Source of the DNA: UBA1672 sp050633285
GTDB taxonomy: Bacteria; Pseudomonadota; Alphaproteobacteria; Micavibrionales; Micavibrionaceae
Length of the DNA: 64,000 nucleotides
Reading direction: 5' to 3'
Assembly: GCA_050633285.1 (NCBI GenBank)
Contig: JBOEGG010000002.1
Location: forward strand, 1-64,000
Positions 16,073 to 24,537 of this stretch are shown one piece after another. A program made the position numbers and the translations under genes. The notes beneath the pieces were generated by a model. That model did no database searches. It had not been told where the DNA came from and worked only from the letters and a program-made list of their open reading frames with translations. Numbering within the stretch: position 1 is the first letter of the stretch; each line of letters begins with the position of its first letter.

Positions 16073-16474
16073 ATGATGACGAATGATAAAGCGATTGAAG
16101 CTATTGAGGCATTAAAAGGGTTTAAGGACGGATATGATAATATGGAGCCTGAATCCATAGCATCTATGTTTCAGGGAAAGGTGAAGTTTCAAGGGACGGC
16201 TGAAAAAGAATATAGGGATGCCGGCCCGCAAGATGTTGCACAGTATTTCCAAAAAATAGCCACGCAGCGCTCAGCTCAAGAAGTAGAGCTGGTTTCGGTT
16301 GAACAGGAAGGTGAGAGTCTGTCAGTGGATGCAATATTTCACAGCCATGCCAAAGATGGGGAAGTTAATCCAGATAAGGCAGTACATTTTGATATTGTTG
16401 TCGGTGATGATGGGAAAATATCTGAATTTAAATCCCAACCACGTGAAGAACCCTCTGAACCAGAGGTGCTTTAA
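16073..16474 (+). CDS. Small protein, possibly NTF2/SnoaL-like fold
   Basis: The 133-residue acidic protein has no signal peptide. Its layout (helical IEAIEALKGFKDGYDNMEPESIASMFQGKVKFQGT, then alternating strands such as VELVSVEQEGESLSVDAIFHSH and AVHFDIVVGDDGKISEFKS) is what nuclear-transport-factor-2-like/SnoaL proteins look like, but this is a pattern-level impression. ATG 16073 and 16076 are both usable. It is convergent with panC and its stop abuts the panC stop. Confidence 0.6.
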   Translation: MMTNDKAIEAIEALKGFKDGYDNMEPESIASMFQGKVKFQGTAEKEYRDAGPQDVAQYFQKIATQRSAQEVELVSVEQEGESLSVDAIFHSHAKDGEVNPDKAVHFDIVVGDDGKISEFKSQPREEPSEPEVL

Positions 16475-17251
16475 TTAAAGCGTAGAAATGTTATCAATCA
16501 GGCGCGTTTTGCCAAGCCATACGGCGGCCAATATACGATCCCAACGTTTTTCGATATAGTCTATTTTATCAAATCCGATTTCGGTCAATGCTTTGTGCGC
16601 ATTCTCAAAATCTTGTGTGGTGGTAAGGTTGTGTAATACTTGGTTAAGTTGTCGCGCAACCTGTAACTCGTCATCTGATAAATATGCATTGCGAGAGGAT
16701 AGGGCAAGCCCATGCTCATCACGCGCAATAGGCGCACCAATAACGTTAATACCCATATTGTGTGTTTCCACCATGTCGCGAATGACTTGGAGCTGCTGAA
16801 AATCTTTTTCCCCAAATATGGCGACATCCGGTTTTACTGCATCAAATAGACGGCTTACAACATTTACAACACCATCAAAAAAGTGCGGACGAAAATCTGT
16901 TTCTAAACCCAAGGAAGGAGAGCCAGCCTTTATATCTGTGGCGTATCCATCGGGGTAGAGGACATCTTCGTTGGGTAAAAACAGTATATCAACCCCCGCT
17001 TCGGCAAGCTTTTTTGCATCCTCGGATGCCTCGCGCGGGTAAGAATCGAAATCTTCATGTGGTGCAAATTGTGTCGGATTTACAAAAATACTAACAACAG
17101 TGCAAGATGCATGCTCTTTTGCTTTTTCAATTAATGTCATATGTCCATCGTGAAGTGCACCCATAGTCGGTACAAAACCGATGCTATCCCCCATATTACG
17201 CATAAGGGAGATTTCCTCTTGTAACGAATCGATTGGCCCGACAATTATCAT
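16475..17251 (-). CDS. panC: Pantothenate synthetase
   Basis: PanC condenses pantoate and beta-alanine using ATP in coenzyme A synthesis. Family motifs are intact: PTMGALHDGH with the HxxH-type pair H34/H37, VSIFVNPTQFAPHEDFDSYPR, AIFGEKDFQQLQVIRDM and LALSSRNAYLS. At 258 residues it is about 20 shorter than typical, missing only part of the C-terminal domain. It follows panB by three bases, so both are made from one transcript. Confidence 0.96.
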   Translation of the reverse strand: MIIVGPIDSLQEEISLMRNMGDSIGFVPTMGALHDGHMTLIEKAKEHASCTVVSIFVNPTQFAPHEDFDSYPREASEDAKKLAEAGVDILFLPNEDVLYPDGYATDIKAGSPSLGLETDFRPHFFDGVVNVVSRLFDAVKPDVAIFGEKDFQQLQVIRDMVETHNMGINVIGAPIARDEHGLALSSRNAYLSDDELQVARQLNQVLHNLTTTQDFENAHKALTEIGFDKIDYIEKRWDRILAAVWLGKTRLIDNISTL

Positions 17252-17254
17252 GGT

Positions 17255-18079
17255 TTAGGCTCTCTTACTCTTATATGTGTGTGCTTCCTCAGGAAAGGCG
17301 CGTGTACGCACATCTTGTGCATATTCTATGGCGGCAGTTTCGATGCTTTGTCCGATATTGGCATAGTGTTTTACAAATTTTGCCGTGTGCCCTTGCGTAA
17401 TACCAAGCATATCTTCGCTCACTAAAATCTGTCCGTCACAATCTGCCGATGCGCCAATCCCGATGGTAGGAATTGGAATGGATGAGGTAATTTCTTTGGC
17501 AACGGTTTCAATTGTGCCTTCAATGACAACGGCAAAAGCGCCGGCCTGTGCGACTGCTTCTGCATCTCTAATCAGACGTTTAATATCCTCGTCAGTTTTT
17601 CCTTTAACGCGGTATCCGCCTTCTTTTTCTACTGATTGCGGTTGTAGGCCGATATGGGCGACGACGGGAATATCGTGCTGTACCAAATGTTTAATGATGG
17701 GCGCGATATCCTGACCGCCTTCAAGCTTAACGGCATCGCAACCTGCTTCATTCATTAGCTTTTTCGCGTTGTTAAGCGCGACATCAGCGGAGGTTTCATA
17801 AGTGCCATAGGGCATGTCGACGGCAACTAAAGCATTCTTTGTATGCGTGCTAACAGCTCTGCCGTGATTTATCATCATATCAAGCGTCACGCCAAGTGTG
17901 TTTTCCATGCCATACAGCGCCATACCAATTGAATCACCGACGAGTAACAGGTCGCAATGCTGATCCAAAATTTGTGCCATGGGCGCAGAATATGCTGTCA
18001 GGCACACAATCGGCGTTCCGCCTTTTCGCGCCTTTAGTGATGAAACTGTATTTGGCTTTGTCATGTGTATATCCGTCAT
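17255..18079 (-). CDS. panB: 3-methyl-2-oxobutanoate hydroxymethyltransferase
   Basis: PanB makes ketopantoate from 2-oxoisovalerate and methylene-THF, the first committed pantothenate step. The TIM-barrel motifs are visible: LTAYSAPMAQILDQ, LLVGDSIGMALYG (metal-binding Asp), DMPYGTYE, KLEGGQDIAP, HIGLQPQSVEKEGGYRVKGK and the catalytic Glu in VIEGT, then IPTIGIGASADCDGQILV. Length 274 is normal. It is the first gene of the panBC pair. Confidence 0.96.
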   Translation of the reverse strand: MTDIHMTKPNTVSSLKARKGGTPIVCLTAYSAPMAQILDQHCDLLLVGDSIGMALYGMENTLGVTLDMMINHGRAVSTHTKNALVAVDMPYGTYETSADVALNNAKKLMNEAGCDAVKLEGGQDIAPIIKHLVQHDIPVVAHIGLQPQSVEKEGGYRVKGKTDEDIKRLIRDAEAVAQAGAFAVVIEGTIETVAKEITSSIPIPTIGIGASADCDGQILVSEDMLGITQGHTAKFVKHYANIGQSIETAAIEYAQDVRTRAFPEEAHTYKSKRA

Positions 18080-18183
18080 TCTTTATTATCCTGATTAGGA
18101 CAGATTAGTCATGGTTTATCATGTTTTTATAATGAGTTCTAGCAGGCATTCACGACCAATATAGGGATTTTATAGCAAAAAAA

Positions 18184-18215
18184 AAGATGCCGAATGAACG
18201 GACATCTTGTTTTTT
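18184..18215. terminator. Bidirectional terminator-like hairpin
   Basis: AAGATG (18184-18189) and CATCTT (18203-18208), extended by CCG/CGG, form a stem flanked by an A-run on the left and GTTTTTT on the right, so it can act on both strands. On the minus strand it would stop transcription of the 18592-18930 gene before panB. Confidence 0.6.
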
Positions 18216-18270
18216 AATCACCTCAAACTCAAAGACCTCATTAATTATTTTTATCTGGGTCTTCTTTGTA

Positions 18271-18587
18271 TATGAGCTTTTCGCTCTTTTTTATTCAACC
18301 GAGAGGATTTTTCCTCTTCTTTTTTCCCAACTTCAAAGGCTTTTTATGTTTCTGCCTTTTTTATATATGAGCTTTTCGCTCTTTTTTATTCAACCGAGAG
18401 GATTTTTCCTCTTCTTTTTTCCCAACTTCAAAGGCTTTTATGTTTCTGCCTTTTTTATATATGAGCTTTTCGCTCTTTTTTATTCAACCGAGAGGATTTT
18501 TCCTCTTCTATTTTTCCCAACTTCAAAGGCTTTTTATGTTTCTGCCTTTTTATAAATGAGCTTTTAGCTCTTTTTTATTGTTAACTT
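18271..18587 (+). repeat. Tandem ~95-bp repeats (3 full copies plus part of a fourth), each with three terminator-like hairpins
   Basis: Units start at 18271, 18366, 18460 and (partial) 18555, with lengths 95, 94 and 95. Each unit has hairpin A (GAGC, 5-base loop, GCTC, then six Ts), hairpin B (AGAGGA, 4-base loop, TCCTCT, then C and six Ts or a near variant) and hairpin C (AAAGGC, 12-13-base loop, GCCTTT, then Ts). The fourth copy keeps only hairpin A, with a changed loop base. All ten read as rho-independent terminators on the plus strand, yet no plus-strand gene lies upstream. The units differ by single T insertions that would break any reading frame, so the array is non-coding. Confidence 0.85.
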
Positions 18588-18591
18588 TGTT

Positions 18592-18930
18592 TTAGCAAGC
18601 TAATTCTGGCATCTCAAAATTATGACCGCCGTTAATGTGTGCGACGTTGAATGAAAGTGCGAGCATTGTTGCGCTTCCAGTCATGATGAAAGAAAAATCT
18701 TCTCCCAAACTAACACGTTGTGTTGCTATTCTGTCCCGGTCTAGTCTTTTACCAGCTGCAGTCGCTGCATTGCCGGCACTATCTTCTTCACCAGGTTTAC
18801 TTTGTGAACCTTTACGTGTCTGCGATGCTTGTCGTGAGGACGTAGCATTTACGTTTGCATCTTTCGATACGGACGCACCAGATTGAGCGCCGCTAATACT
18901 ACTTTCGCCTCCACCTAGTAAATCTGCCAT
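18592..18930 (-). CDS. Small protein of unknown function, Ser/Ala/Gly-rich
   Basis: The 112-residue product has a low-complexity polar N-terminal two thirds (GGGESSISGAQSGASVSKD; SQTRKGSQSKPGEEDS) and a more ordered end with FSFIMTGSATMLALSFNVAH that is moderately hydrophobic. There is no signal peptide. AAGGAAAGGA lies upstream of the ATG at a good distance, which supports real translation. I do not recognise a family. The tandem hairpin array lies directly downstream. Confidence 0.55.
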   Translation of the reverse strand: MADLLGGGESSISGAQSGASVSKDANVNATSSRQASQTRKGSQSKPGEEDSAGNAATAAGKRLDRDRIATQRVSLGEDFSFIMTGSATMLALSFNVAHINGGHNFEMPELAC

Positions 18931-19293
18931 CGTTTCGTCCTTTCCTTATGTTTCCAATCTACGTGATAGGAGGTTGAACGTCAAGAAAAAAACAAGTAAA
19001 AATCAAAAAAAAGAATATAGTAATTAGGCTATATTGCGAAGTAATTGCCATTTATTTCTTTAAATAAAGTAAAGTAAATAACTATAAGTACACCATTAAA
19101 TACATGATGGTTTCGCTTTTGGTTCTTATTGTTTCGGTTTTGGTTAAGTAAAAGTTTTTTTATACCTCATAGAATAAAAATCAATGTAAGGCCTTGTTTT
19201 CTGGCGGTTTTCGATCCATTATGCGCGAGATATTAAATACAAAAAAATGTATATGATACGTGGATAAACATTAAAAATAGCGGATTTTGATTG
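18931..19293. other. AT-rich intergenic region between divergent genes
   Basis: About 360 bases separate the small minus-strand gene from glyS. The region must hold both promoters. It is rich in A and T with several poly-A and poly-T tracts. I see no RNA gene, repeat or confident promoter; a T-box is not expected in this phylum and none is apparent. Confidence 0.5.
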
Positions 19294-20778
19294 ATGAAAG
19301 ATATCGTAGCTCTTTGTAAACGTCGTGGTTTTATATTCCCTGCATCGGATATTTATGGCGGAATTAACGGCTTTTGGGATTATGGCCCTTTAGGGGTGGA
19401 GCTTAAAAACAACCTGCGGGACCGTTGGTGGAAAGATATGGTCATTACGCCGCCAATTGGCCCTGATGGCGCGCCAATTGATATCGTTGGTGTTGATTCC
19501 TCTATTGTTCAAAACCCTAAATGCTGGGAAGCGTCCGGTCATATCGGTGGATTTAACGATCCTATGGTCGATTGTAAGGAATCAAAGAAACGTTATCGTG
19601 CGGATCACGTCTTTGTTCTTGTACCAAAAGACGGAGAGGGCAATTTGATCGCATTTGATAAGGATGCGGAAGATCAAGAAATTGAAAAACGTTTGAAAAA
19701 ATTGGCGAAGGGTAAGTCTGTTGCAGACTTTGATAAGGAAATTTTAGATTCTATTCCTGAAGATCAATTTGCAAAAGTTATCGGTCCTGATGTTAAAACG
19801 GCAGGTACTCTGACAGAGCCTCGCCAGTTCAATATGATGTTCCATACATATGTTGGTGCAACGGCAGGGGATGAGAATAAAGCATATCTACGTCCTGAAA
19901 CATGCGCAGGGATATTCCTGAACTTTAAAAATGTCTTGGACTCATCACGCGTTAAAGTGCCGTTTGGTATCGCACAAGTTGGTAAGGCGTTCCGTAACGA
20001 GGTAACGCCGCGTAACTTTATTTTCCGTTCTCGTGAATTTGAACAAATGGAATTGGAATGGTTCTGTGCCGAAGAAGATGTCCCAATGTGGTTCGATTTC
20101 TGGGTAGAACAGCGTACGAACTTCTGGCTATCTCTTGGTTTGCCGAAATCTGAACTACATTTCCTCGATGTAGCAAAAGAAGAGCTTGCACATTATTCAT
20201 CTCGTACAATTGATGTTGAGTATCGTTTCCCGTTTGCTGCTCCCGGCTTTGATGAGCTGGAGGGGATTGCACATCGTGGTTGTTTTGACCTTACGCAGCA
20301 TCAGGAATTCTCAGGTCAGAAATTAGATTATTTCGATCAGGCGGAGAATAAACGTTACTTGCCACATGTTATTGAGCCTTCAACAGGTTTGACACGCGGC
20401 GTATTGGCACTAATTTGTCAGGCTTATACGATTGATGAAAATAGACCATCTGGTGTATATCTGAACTTTCATCCCTCTATGGCACCTAAGAAAGCTGCAA
20501 TATTGCCACTGACGGCAAAAGACGCCCATGTGCCGACTGCGCAAAAGCTATATCTTGATTTACGGGATGAGTTTGCAGTTGATCTGGATATTAAACAAAA
20601 TATTGGTAAACGTTACGCCCGTCAGGATGAGATTGGTACACCATATTGCTTCACCGTTGATAATGACACACTTACAGATCAAACCGTAACTGTGCGTGAT
20701 CGTAACACAATGGCGCAAGAGCGTATCCATATGGATAACGTGAAATCGTTCTTACGTGAAAAAATCAATGTAAAGTAA
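19294..20778 (+). CDS. glyQS: Glycyl-tRNA synthetase, single-chain (alpha2) type
   Basis: This class II synthetase charges tRNA-Gly. Motif 1 region GGINGFWDYGPLGVELKNNL, motif 2 GKAFRNEVTPRNFIFRSREF and motif 3 region EPSTGLTRGVLALI are all present, as is RPETCAGIFLNF. The C-terminal anticodon-binding domain is AILPLTAKDAHVP onward. At 494 residues it is the homodimeric form found in eukaryotes, archaea and some bacteria. Most proteobacteria instead use the unrelated alpha2-beta2 GlyQ/GlyS enzyme, so a transferred gene is likely. I start at ATG 19294; a TTG three bases upstream is less likely. Confidence 0.95.
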   Translation: MKDIVALCKRRGFIFPASDIYGGINGFWDYGPLGVELKNNLRDRWWKDMVITPPIGPDGAPIDIVGVDSSIVQNPKCWEASGHIGGFNDPMVDCKESKKRYRADHVFVLVPKDGEGNLIAFDKDAEDQEIEKRLKKLAKGKSVADFDKEILDSIPEDQFAKVIGPDVKTAGTLTEPRQFNMMFHTYVGATAGDENKAYLRPETCAGIFLNFKNVLDSSRVKVPFGIAQVGKAFRNEVTPRNFIFRSREFEQMELEWFCAEEDVPMWFDFWVEQRTNFWLSLGLPKSELHFLDVAKEELAHYSSRTIDVEYRFPFAAPGFDELEGIAHRGCFDLTQHQEFSGQKLDYFDQAENKRYLPHVIEPSTGLTRGVLALICQAYTIDENRPSGVYLNFHPSMAPKKAAILPLTAKDAHVPTAQKLYLDLRDEFAVDLDIKQNIGKRYARQDEIGTPYCFTVDNDTLTDQTVTVRDRNTMAQERIHMDNVKSFLREKINVK

Positions 20779-20785
20779 ATGTCTT

Positions 20786-21109
20786 TTAAGAGGCGACTTT
20801 GCTGAATAAAAAATGCTCAGAGATAGAGGTGTAAAAATCTTCTATCTCTTTTCTTTGATCCATCGACGGAAAATCCCCTTGTTGCAGGTGCAGGATATCG
20901 GCAATTTCTTCCAGATTAATGCTGTACGTATCTTCACTATCGCAGATCGTGCTTAAAACAGTTTTCTTGATTGCAATATATGCAAAATAGTTGCGAGAGA
21001 GAGAATCTATTGTTGGTACAAAAAAGCGTAGAGTATCCGAAGGGGTAGATTTCAAGTCCGGACATAGTTTTCTGAGGCAGCAAGAGCAAAAACGAAGGGA
21101 AACATCCAT
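20786..21109 (-). CDS. Small Cys-containing protein of unknown function, Fur-box-linked
   Basis: The 107-residue protein opens with FCSCCLRKLC, a cluster of four Cys in eight residues that could bind metal or an iron-sulfur centre, followed by a mostly helical part with IADILHLQQGDFPSM. AAGGAATATT lies before the ATG. Its promoter region faces that of the gene at 21250 across a near-perfect Fur box, so iron-controlled expression is likely. No family was recognised. Confidence 0.6.
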   Translation of the reverse strand: MDVSLRFCSCCLRKLCPDLKSTPSDTLRFFVPTIDSLSRNYFAYIAIKKTVLSTICDSEDTYSINLEEIADILHLQQGDFPSMDQRKEIEDFYTSISEHFLFSKVAS

Positions 21110-21154
21110 GTTTAATATTCCTTTTTGGTGTATAATTAGTTAAGAATGGTTCTT

Positions 21155-21183
21155 AATATCTCATGCTGTTTCTACATGGTCAA
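21155..21183 (-). promoter_or_regulatory. Minus-strand promoter for the Cys-cluster gene
   Basis: On the minus strand TTGACC (plus 21178-21183), 17 bases, GATATT (plus 21155-21160). The -35 box lies five bases from the Fur box, so Fur binding would block it. Confidence 0.5.
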
Positions 21184-21187
21184 TAAT

Positions 21188-21206
21188 GATAATGAGAATC
21201 ATTATC
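21188..21206. promoter_or_regulatory. Fur box
   Basis: GATAATGAGAATCATTATC matches the classical 19-bp Fur consensus GATAATGATAATCATTATC at 18 of 19 positions. It lies between two divergent promoters. In some alphaproteobacteria the Fur homologue senses manganese (Mur), so the metal is not certain. Confidence 0.85.
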
Positions 21207-21207
21207 A

Positions 21208-21234
21208 TTGACTTTCTAAAAAAAGAGCGATAAT
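21208..21234 (+). promoter_or_regulatory. Plus-strand promoter next to the Fur box
   Basis: TTGACT (21208-21213) directly abuts the Fur box; GATAAT (21229-21234) is the best -10, with a somewhat short 15-base spacer. It would drive the gene pair at 21250 and 21841. Confidence 0.45.
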
Positions 21235-21249
21235 GATTCCTCAGGCACA

Positions 21250-21822
21250 ATGATAAAAATGGGGTATCAAATGAGCGTTACAAAAATATCCAGCACTATA
21301 TATGAGCTACGTGATTTAGAGCGTAATAAAAGTGATAAGCCACGCGGAGAGACATTCCATGAGCTGAAACAACAGTTCGAATCGATGATCCGTCAAGAAG
21401 GCTTTGGCCCGTATCAATCATTTTCGGTTTTAGAAAATGAAAACGTAAACCCAATAGAAGCGGGCGCAAACATTATTGCACATATTGCACAAGGTGATCG
21501 TCGCGGCTGTATTAAATCGATTGATGTGAATGACCGCACAAAAGAGGCGTGCGCTGCCTATAGCGAGCTACGAGCGAATATCGTGATATTCCATGAAGAT
21601 GATGATTTACCGGAAGACGAATACGAAGTGTATGTGACAAATGATCACCACGGCACTACGATTTTTAGTATTCACGCGACAGAGCATTATATATCCAATG
21701 GATTTAATATTTCGTCTCTGTTTACAAAAGGGGAGGAGCAGGTGCGCTCAAGTGAGAATATACAATCACTCGCACGGAAGGTTGGTCTCCCCGACTATGA
21801 AATCCCCGTGAACATAGCCTAG
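21250..21822 (+). CDS. Protein of unknown function, probably metal-regulated
   Basis: The 190-residue soluble protein has no signal peptide. It is acidic with segments such as GETFHELKQQFESMIRQEGFG and IVIFHEDDDLPEDEYEVYVT, and a His-containing stretch NDHHGTTIFSIHATEHY. Starts at 21250, 21259 or 21271 (MSVTKISS) are possible; none has a strong ribosome binding site. It follows a Fur-flanked promoter and is probably co-transcribed with the next gene. Family not recognised. Confidence 0.6.
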   Translation: MIKMGYQMSVTKISSTIYELRDLERNKSDKPRGETFHELKQQFESMIRQEGFGPYQSFSVLENENVNPIEAGANIIAHIAQGDRRGCIKSIDVNDRTKEACAAYSELRANIVIFHEDDDLPEDEYEVYVTNDHHGTTIFSIHATEHYISNGFNISSLFTKGEEQVRSSENIQSLARKVGLPDYEIPVNIA

Positions 21823-21840
21823 TATTTGAGAGTATTACTT

Positions 21841-22125
21841 ATGAGTAGAGAAAATGATATACGTCAGCAAATTGAGGCTGCGGCACATGAGTATGGATTT
21901 GAACGTGTTGGATCAAATGGGGTATCTGAACTTTTCCGACAGGTAAAAACCGGGCAAGAAGTTTCGATTATGCCTGCGGATCATTTGAATCAAAAGACTG
22001 CTGCTATGTATATACAGAAGTTCCGTAAAGTTTCTGCTGCGCGCAGTGATGTAAATCCTGATCAGGAGGACGGAAAATATATAACACATACAGATATGAC
22101 AGGGTGGCCGATTGATTGCGGGTGA
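21841..22125 (+). CDS. Small protein of unknown function
   Basis: I start at ATG 21841 (a TTG at 21826 is less likely), giving 94 residues with a GAGAG stretch about 8 bases upstream. It is polar and probably helical at the N-terminus (ENDIRQQIEAAAHEYGFERV). It begins 18 bases after the previous gene, so the two likely form one operon under the Fur box. Its stop abuts the convergent methyltransferase gene. Confidence 0.5.
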   Translation: MSRENDIRQQIEAAAHEYGFERVGSNGVSELFRQVKTGQEVSIMPADHLNQKTAAMYIQKFRKVSAARSDVNPDQEDGKYITHTDMTGWPIDCG

Positions 22126-22878
22126 TTATAATAGGCTGTAGACATTTCGTAAAATATTCTCGGCAGCTTTTGTATAATCACCATTTTCATCATGCATAAT
22201 AATGCCCTGATGTAGGATCGCAGGTGATTTTTTATGCTTATATGCTCTGATAATAACTCGTTTTGCCGGAGTATTCGTACGCGGATATAGGGGGATAATC
22301 TCAACATTACCAAAACGCCTACCACCATTATGGCTATAGAGTGCATGGAGCAACGCATCAGTTTGCCCCGCATCATGTATCATGGTGAGAGAGCCTTGCC
22401 CCTTAATATGGTGCCAAGCTCGCGTGACCCAACTTTGTAGTGATATGTCACCCTCTGTATGTCCCATTGCTTTTGCTTTTGCATCGGATGGTGAATGTAT
22501 ATGCATACCATATTCGTAATATGGGGGATTACAGATCACGTGATGATATGTCGGAAGGTCTAATGTCTCGCGAATATCTGCACATACAAACTGAGCACGT
22601 TTTGACATATCATTTTGCGCTGCATTCTTGGTAGCTATATCAACATGGCAAGGTTGAACATCTACACCGTTAAGCGTTGTGTCTTCTACGCGGTAAAGTG
22701 CACATAATCCCGCACTGCCGACGCCACATCCCAAATCCAGAATGCTTTGCCCGGGTTTTATAGGGCAGGCCGCGCCTAACATGACACTGTCCATAGATGT
22801 ACGAAATCCATCCGGAGCTTGGTAAAGCGCCAGTTTTTGTCCTAAAACATGAATTAAATTATCATCCGTTTTCACCAT
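22126..22878 (-). CDS. SAM-dependent methyltransferase, TrmN6 (tRNA1-Val m6A37) family
   Basis: The 250-residue protein has the Rossmann methyltransferase core: SAM-binding ILDLGCGVGSAGLCAL (about residues 46-61), acidic end of strand 2 NGVDVQ, and the N6-adenine catalytic motif NPPY in HVICNPPYYEYG (about 115-126). FRTSMDSVMLGAACP at the N-terminus is typical of the COG4123/TrmN6 group, which methylates A37 of tRNA-Val in E. coli. The substrate here is inferred from the family. Confidence 0.85.
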   Translation of the reverse strand: MVKTDDNLIHVLGQKLALYQAPDGFRTSMDSVMLGAACPIKPGQSILDLGCGVGSAGLCALYRVEDTTLNGVDVQPCHVDIATKNAAQNDMSKRAQFVCADIRETLDLPTYHHVICNPPYYEYGMHIHSPSDAKAKAMGHTEGDISLQSWVTRAWHHIKGQGSLTMIHDAGQTDALLHALYSHNGGRRFGNVEIIPLYPRTNTPAKRVIIRAYKHKKSPAILHQGIIMHDENGDYTKAAENILRNVYSLL

Positions 22879-22898
22879 ACGGATACTCTTATATCATA

Positions 22899-23909
22899 TT
22901 ATGAATTATAGCGAATCGCTTTTGACGGTTTTGCAGTCTGTGTCAGTGCCATGATATCAACGGGCTTGCTGAGTAGGCGAAAGAAGGGCGTTGTGCTTTC
23001 ATCACGCGTGCGTGCGGATGGTGTATGTAACTGTGATTTGTTCAATAATGCATCGGAACGCTGTCGGCGTTCTATGTAATCCGCTGCATCTATGCCCTTG
23101 CTTGTGACATTGCCGTAATTGTTCTGTGTGGTTTGTCCATTTCTAAGTGCCGCGACACGCTCCATGATTTGGTCGCGTGGCACAGCATTTTGCGAAACAT
23201 CGTAAAGTTGGTTCGGTGCCGATGCTGTATCAACTTGCGCCAATTTTCGTGCAGGTGTTGATGGCGGAAGGGGGGCTTGTGCGATATTCATTTGCGCATC
23301 CTGCGGCTCTATCTGAAACTTCTTATCGAAGAATTGATAGACTTGCTCTAACGTTTTAGGCTTACCGGTTTCGCGGTCATAAAAGACATTGCGGTTGGCG
23401 CGCGCCGCACGTGGAAATAAATCAGCTGCATTTTGAAGAGGGTTCTCATCACGCGCATTCAAAAAGGACGAAGCGCCGCTTGCTCCCATAAAGTGTGCGA
23501 AATATAACTCTGTTGAGCTAACATCGCCGCCCCAGTGTGAATTAAGAAATTTCTCATTTTCTGACGCAAACGCCGCTGCCATGAATGAGGATGCTTTCGG
23601 ATCATGTCTCATATCAAGTATCTCTTGTTTTGTTTTGCCTGATGTATCCAAACCGTACTTATTTCCGTGATTCTCCACCATAGACAGCCACGTACTATCG
23701 ATAAACTGATATAACCCGGTCGCAGAGCTCGTCTTCGCCTCGGCATGCGGGTTAAAGCTGCTTTCCGCCGATGCCTGTTGCACGAGATAGGAAAAATCGA
23801 CCCCTGAGCTATTACTTGCCTGTTCAATCGCATTGATAACCCCTTTGGGTGCGCGCGCAGAAATACTGTCTAAGGTTTTGATTTGTATAGTGTTTGTATC
23901 GTAACTCAT
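22899..23909 (-). CDS. Lytic transglycosylase (SLT domain) protein
   Basis: The 336-residue protein carries a goose-lysozyme-like SLT domain at about residues 25-180: catalytic Glu in QASAESSFNPHA, then SSATGLYQFIDSTW (the G-L-x-Q-F motif) and YFAHFMGASGASSFL. It would cleave peptidoglycan glycosidic bonds to anhydromuropeptides. There is no classical signal peptide, which is seen in flagellar, phage-like or specialised secretion transglycosylases. The C-terminal half is disordered and polar. The ribosome binding site is weak. Confidence 0.85.
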   Translation of the reverse strand: MSYDTNTIQIKTLDSISARAPKGVINAIEQASNSSGVDFSYLVQQASAESSFNPHAEAKTSSATGLYQFIDSTWLSMVENHGNKYGLDTSGKTKQEILDMRHDPKASSFMAAAFASENEKFLNSHWGGDVSSTELYFAHFMGASGASSFLNARDENPLQNAADLFPRAARANRNVFYDRETGKPKTLEQVYQFFDKKFQIEPQDAQMNIAQAPLPPSTPARKLAQVDTASAPNQLYDVSQNAVPRDQIMERVAALRNGQTTQNNYGNVTSKGIDAADYIERRQRSDALLNKSQLHTPSARTRDESTTPFFRLLSKPVDIMALTQTAKPSKAIRYNS

Positions 23910-24009
23910 GATATAGTTTTACTCATATACTCTTTGGTTTACAGTTATCTCATGTACAGAGTTGCAATCTGTATGCCAATTTGAAGGAAGCAGGGAAGGC
24001 CATAGCCAT

Positions 24010-24519
24010 ATGACACAAGAGCAACAAACACTCACGAGCACAAAGAATATGCTGGATCGTGGGCATAATTTTGCAATGTTGGGTTTGATAATTTCTTTGT
24101 TTGCCTTTTCAATCTCTGTGACAACGCCGTGGTTATTGAATCACTTTTCTCCGCCCACTCCAACTATAGAAGAGGTCGCTGTTGAAAAAGCCATAAGCAT
24201 TAAAGACAGGGTGATGCAGGCAGTGAGTGGGACGAAAAACGATACTGAAGGAGAAGGTCAGGAAAAGGCCAAAGAGAACCCTAAAGATACACAGCATTGG
24301 ACGGATTATTGGTCCTTCATTGTTATCCTGATTGCGTTAGGCGGTATTGTGAATGGTGCATTCGGCTCTCTTCAACAGAAGAACCGCTATATTGGCGGAA
24401 CTGCCATATTCTTTGGGTTAGCGGCAATTATTGCACAATATTGGATGATAGCCTTTGGTATTCTAATTTTAGTGATGCTTATTGCCGCAATATTAAGCTC
24501 TTTCGGTGTAGAATTTTAA
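24010..24519 (+). CDS. Membrane protein of unknown function
   Basis: I start at ATG 24010 (MTQEQQTLTSTKNM), 169 residues; the frame is open to 23962 but the extra residues are not typical. One membrane segment lies at about 20-45 (FAMLGLIISLFAFSISVTTP), then a charged loop of about 65 residues rich in Glu/Lys, then three hydrophobic segments (FIVILIALGGIVNGAFG; GGTAIFFGLAAIIAQYW; IAFGILILVMLIAAIL). It precedes the acyl-CoA dehydrogenase gene by 18 bases and may be co-transcribed. No family recognised. Confidence 0.65.
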   Translation: MTQEQQTLTSTKNMLDRGHNFAMLGLIISLFAFSISVTTPWLLNHFSPPTPTIEEVAVEKAISIKDRVMQAVSGTKNDTEGEGQEKAKENPKDTQHWTDYWSFIVILIALGGIVNGAFGSLQQKNRYIGGTAIFFGLAAIIAQYWMIAFGILILVMLIAAILSSFGVEF

Positions 24520-24537
24520 AAAGAGGGGATAAATGAG

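Noticed and set aside
18187..18555. Open frame through the tandem repeats, rich in Phe/Leu
   Set aside because: Repeat copies are read in shifted frames because of single T insertions, there is no ribosome binding site, and the composition reflects T-runs and hairpins. Treated as non-coding.
18271..18587. CRISPR-like array
   Set aside because: The units are contiguous and nearly identical over their full ~95 bp with no unique spacers, and no cas genes are nearby.
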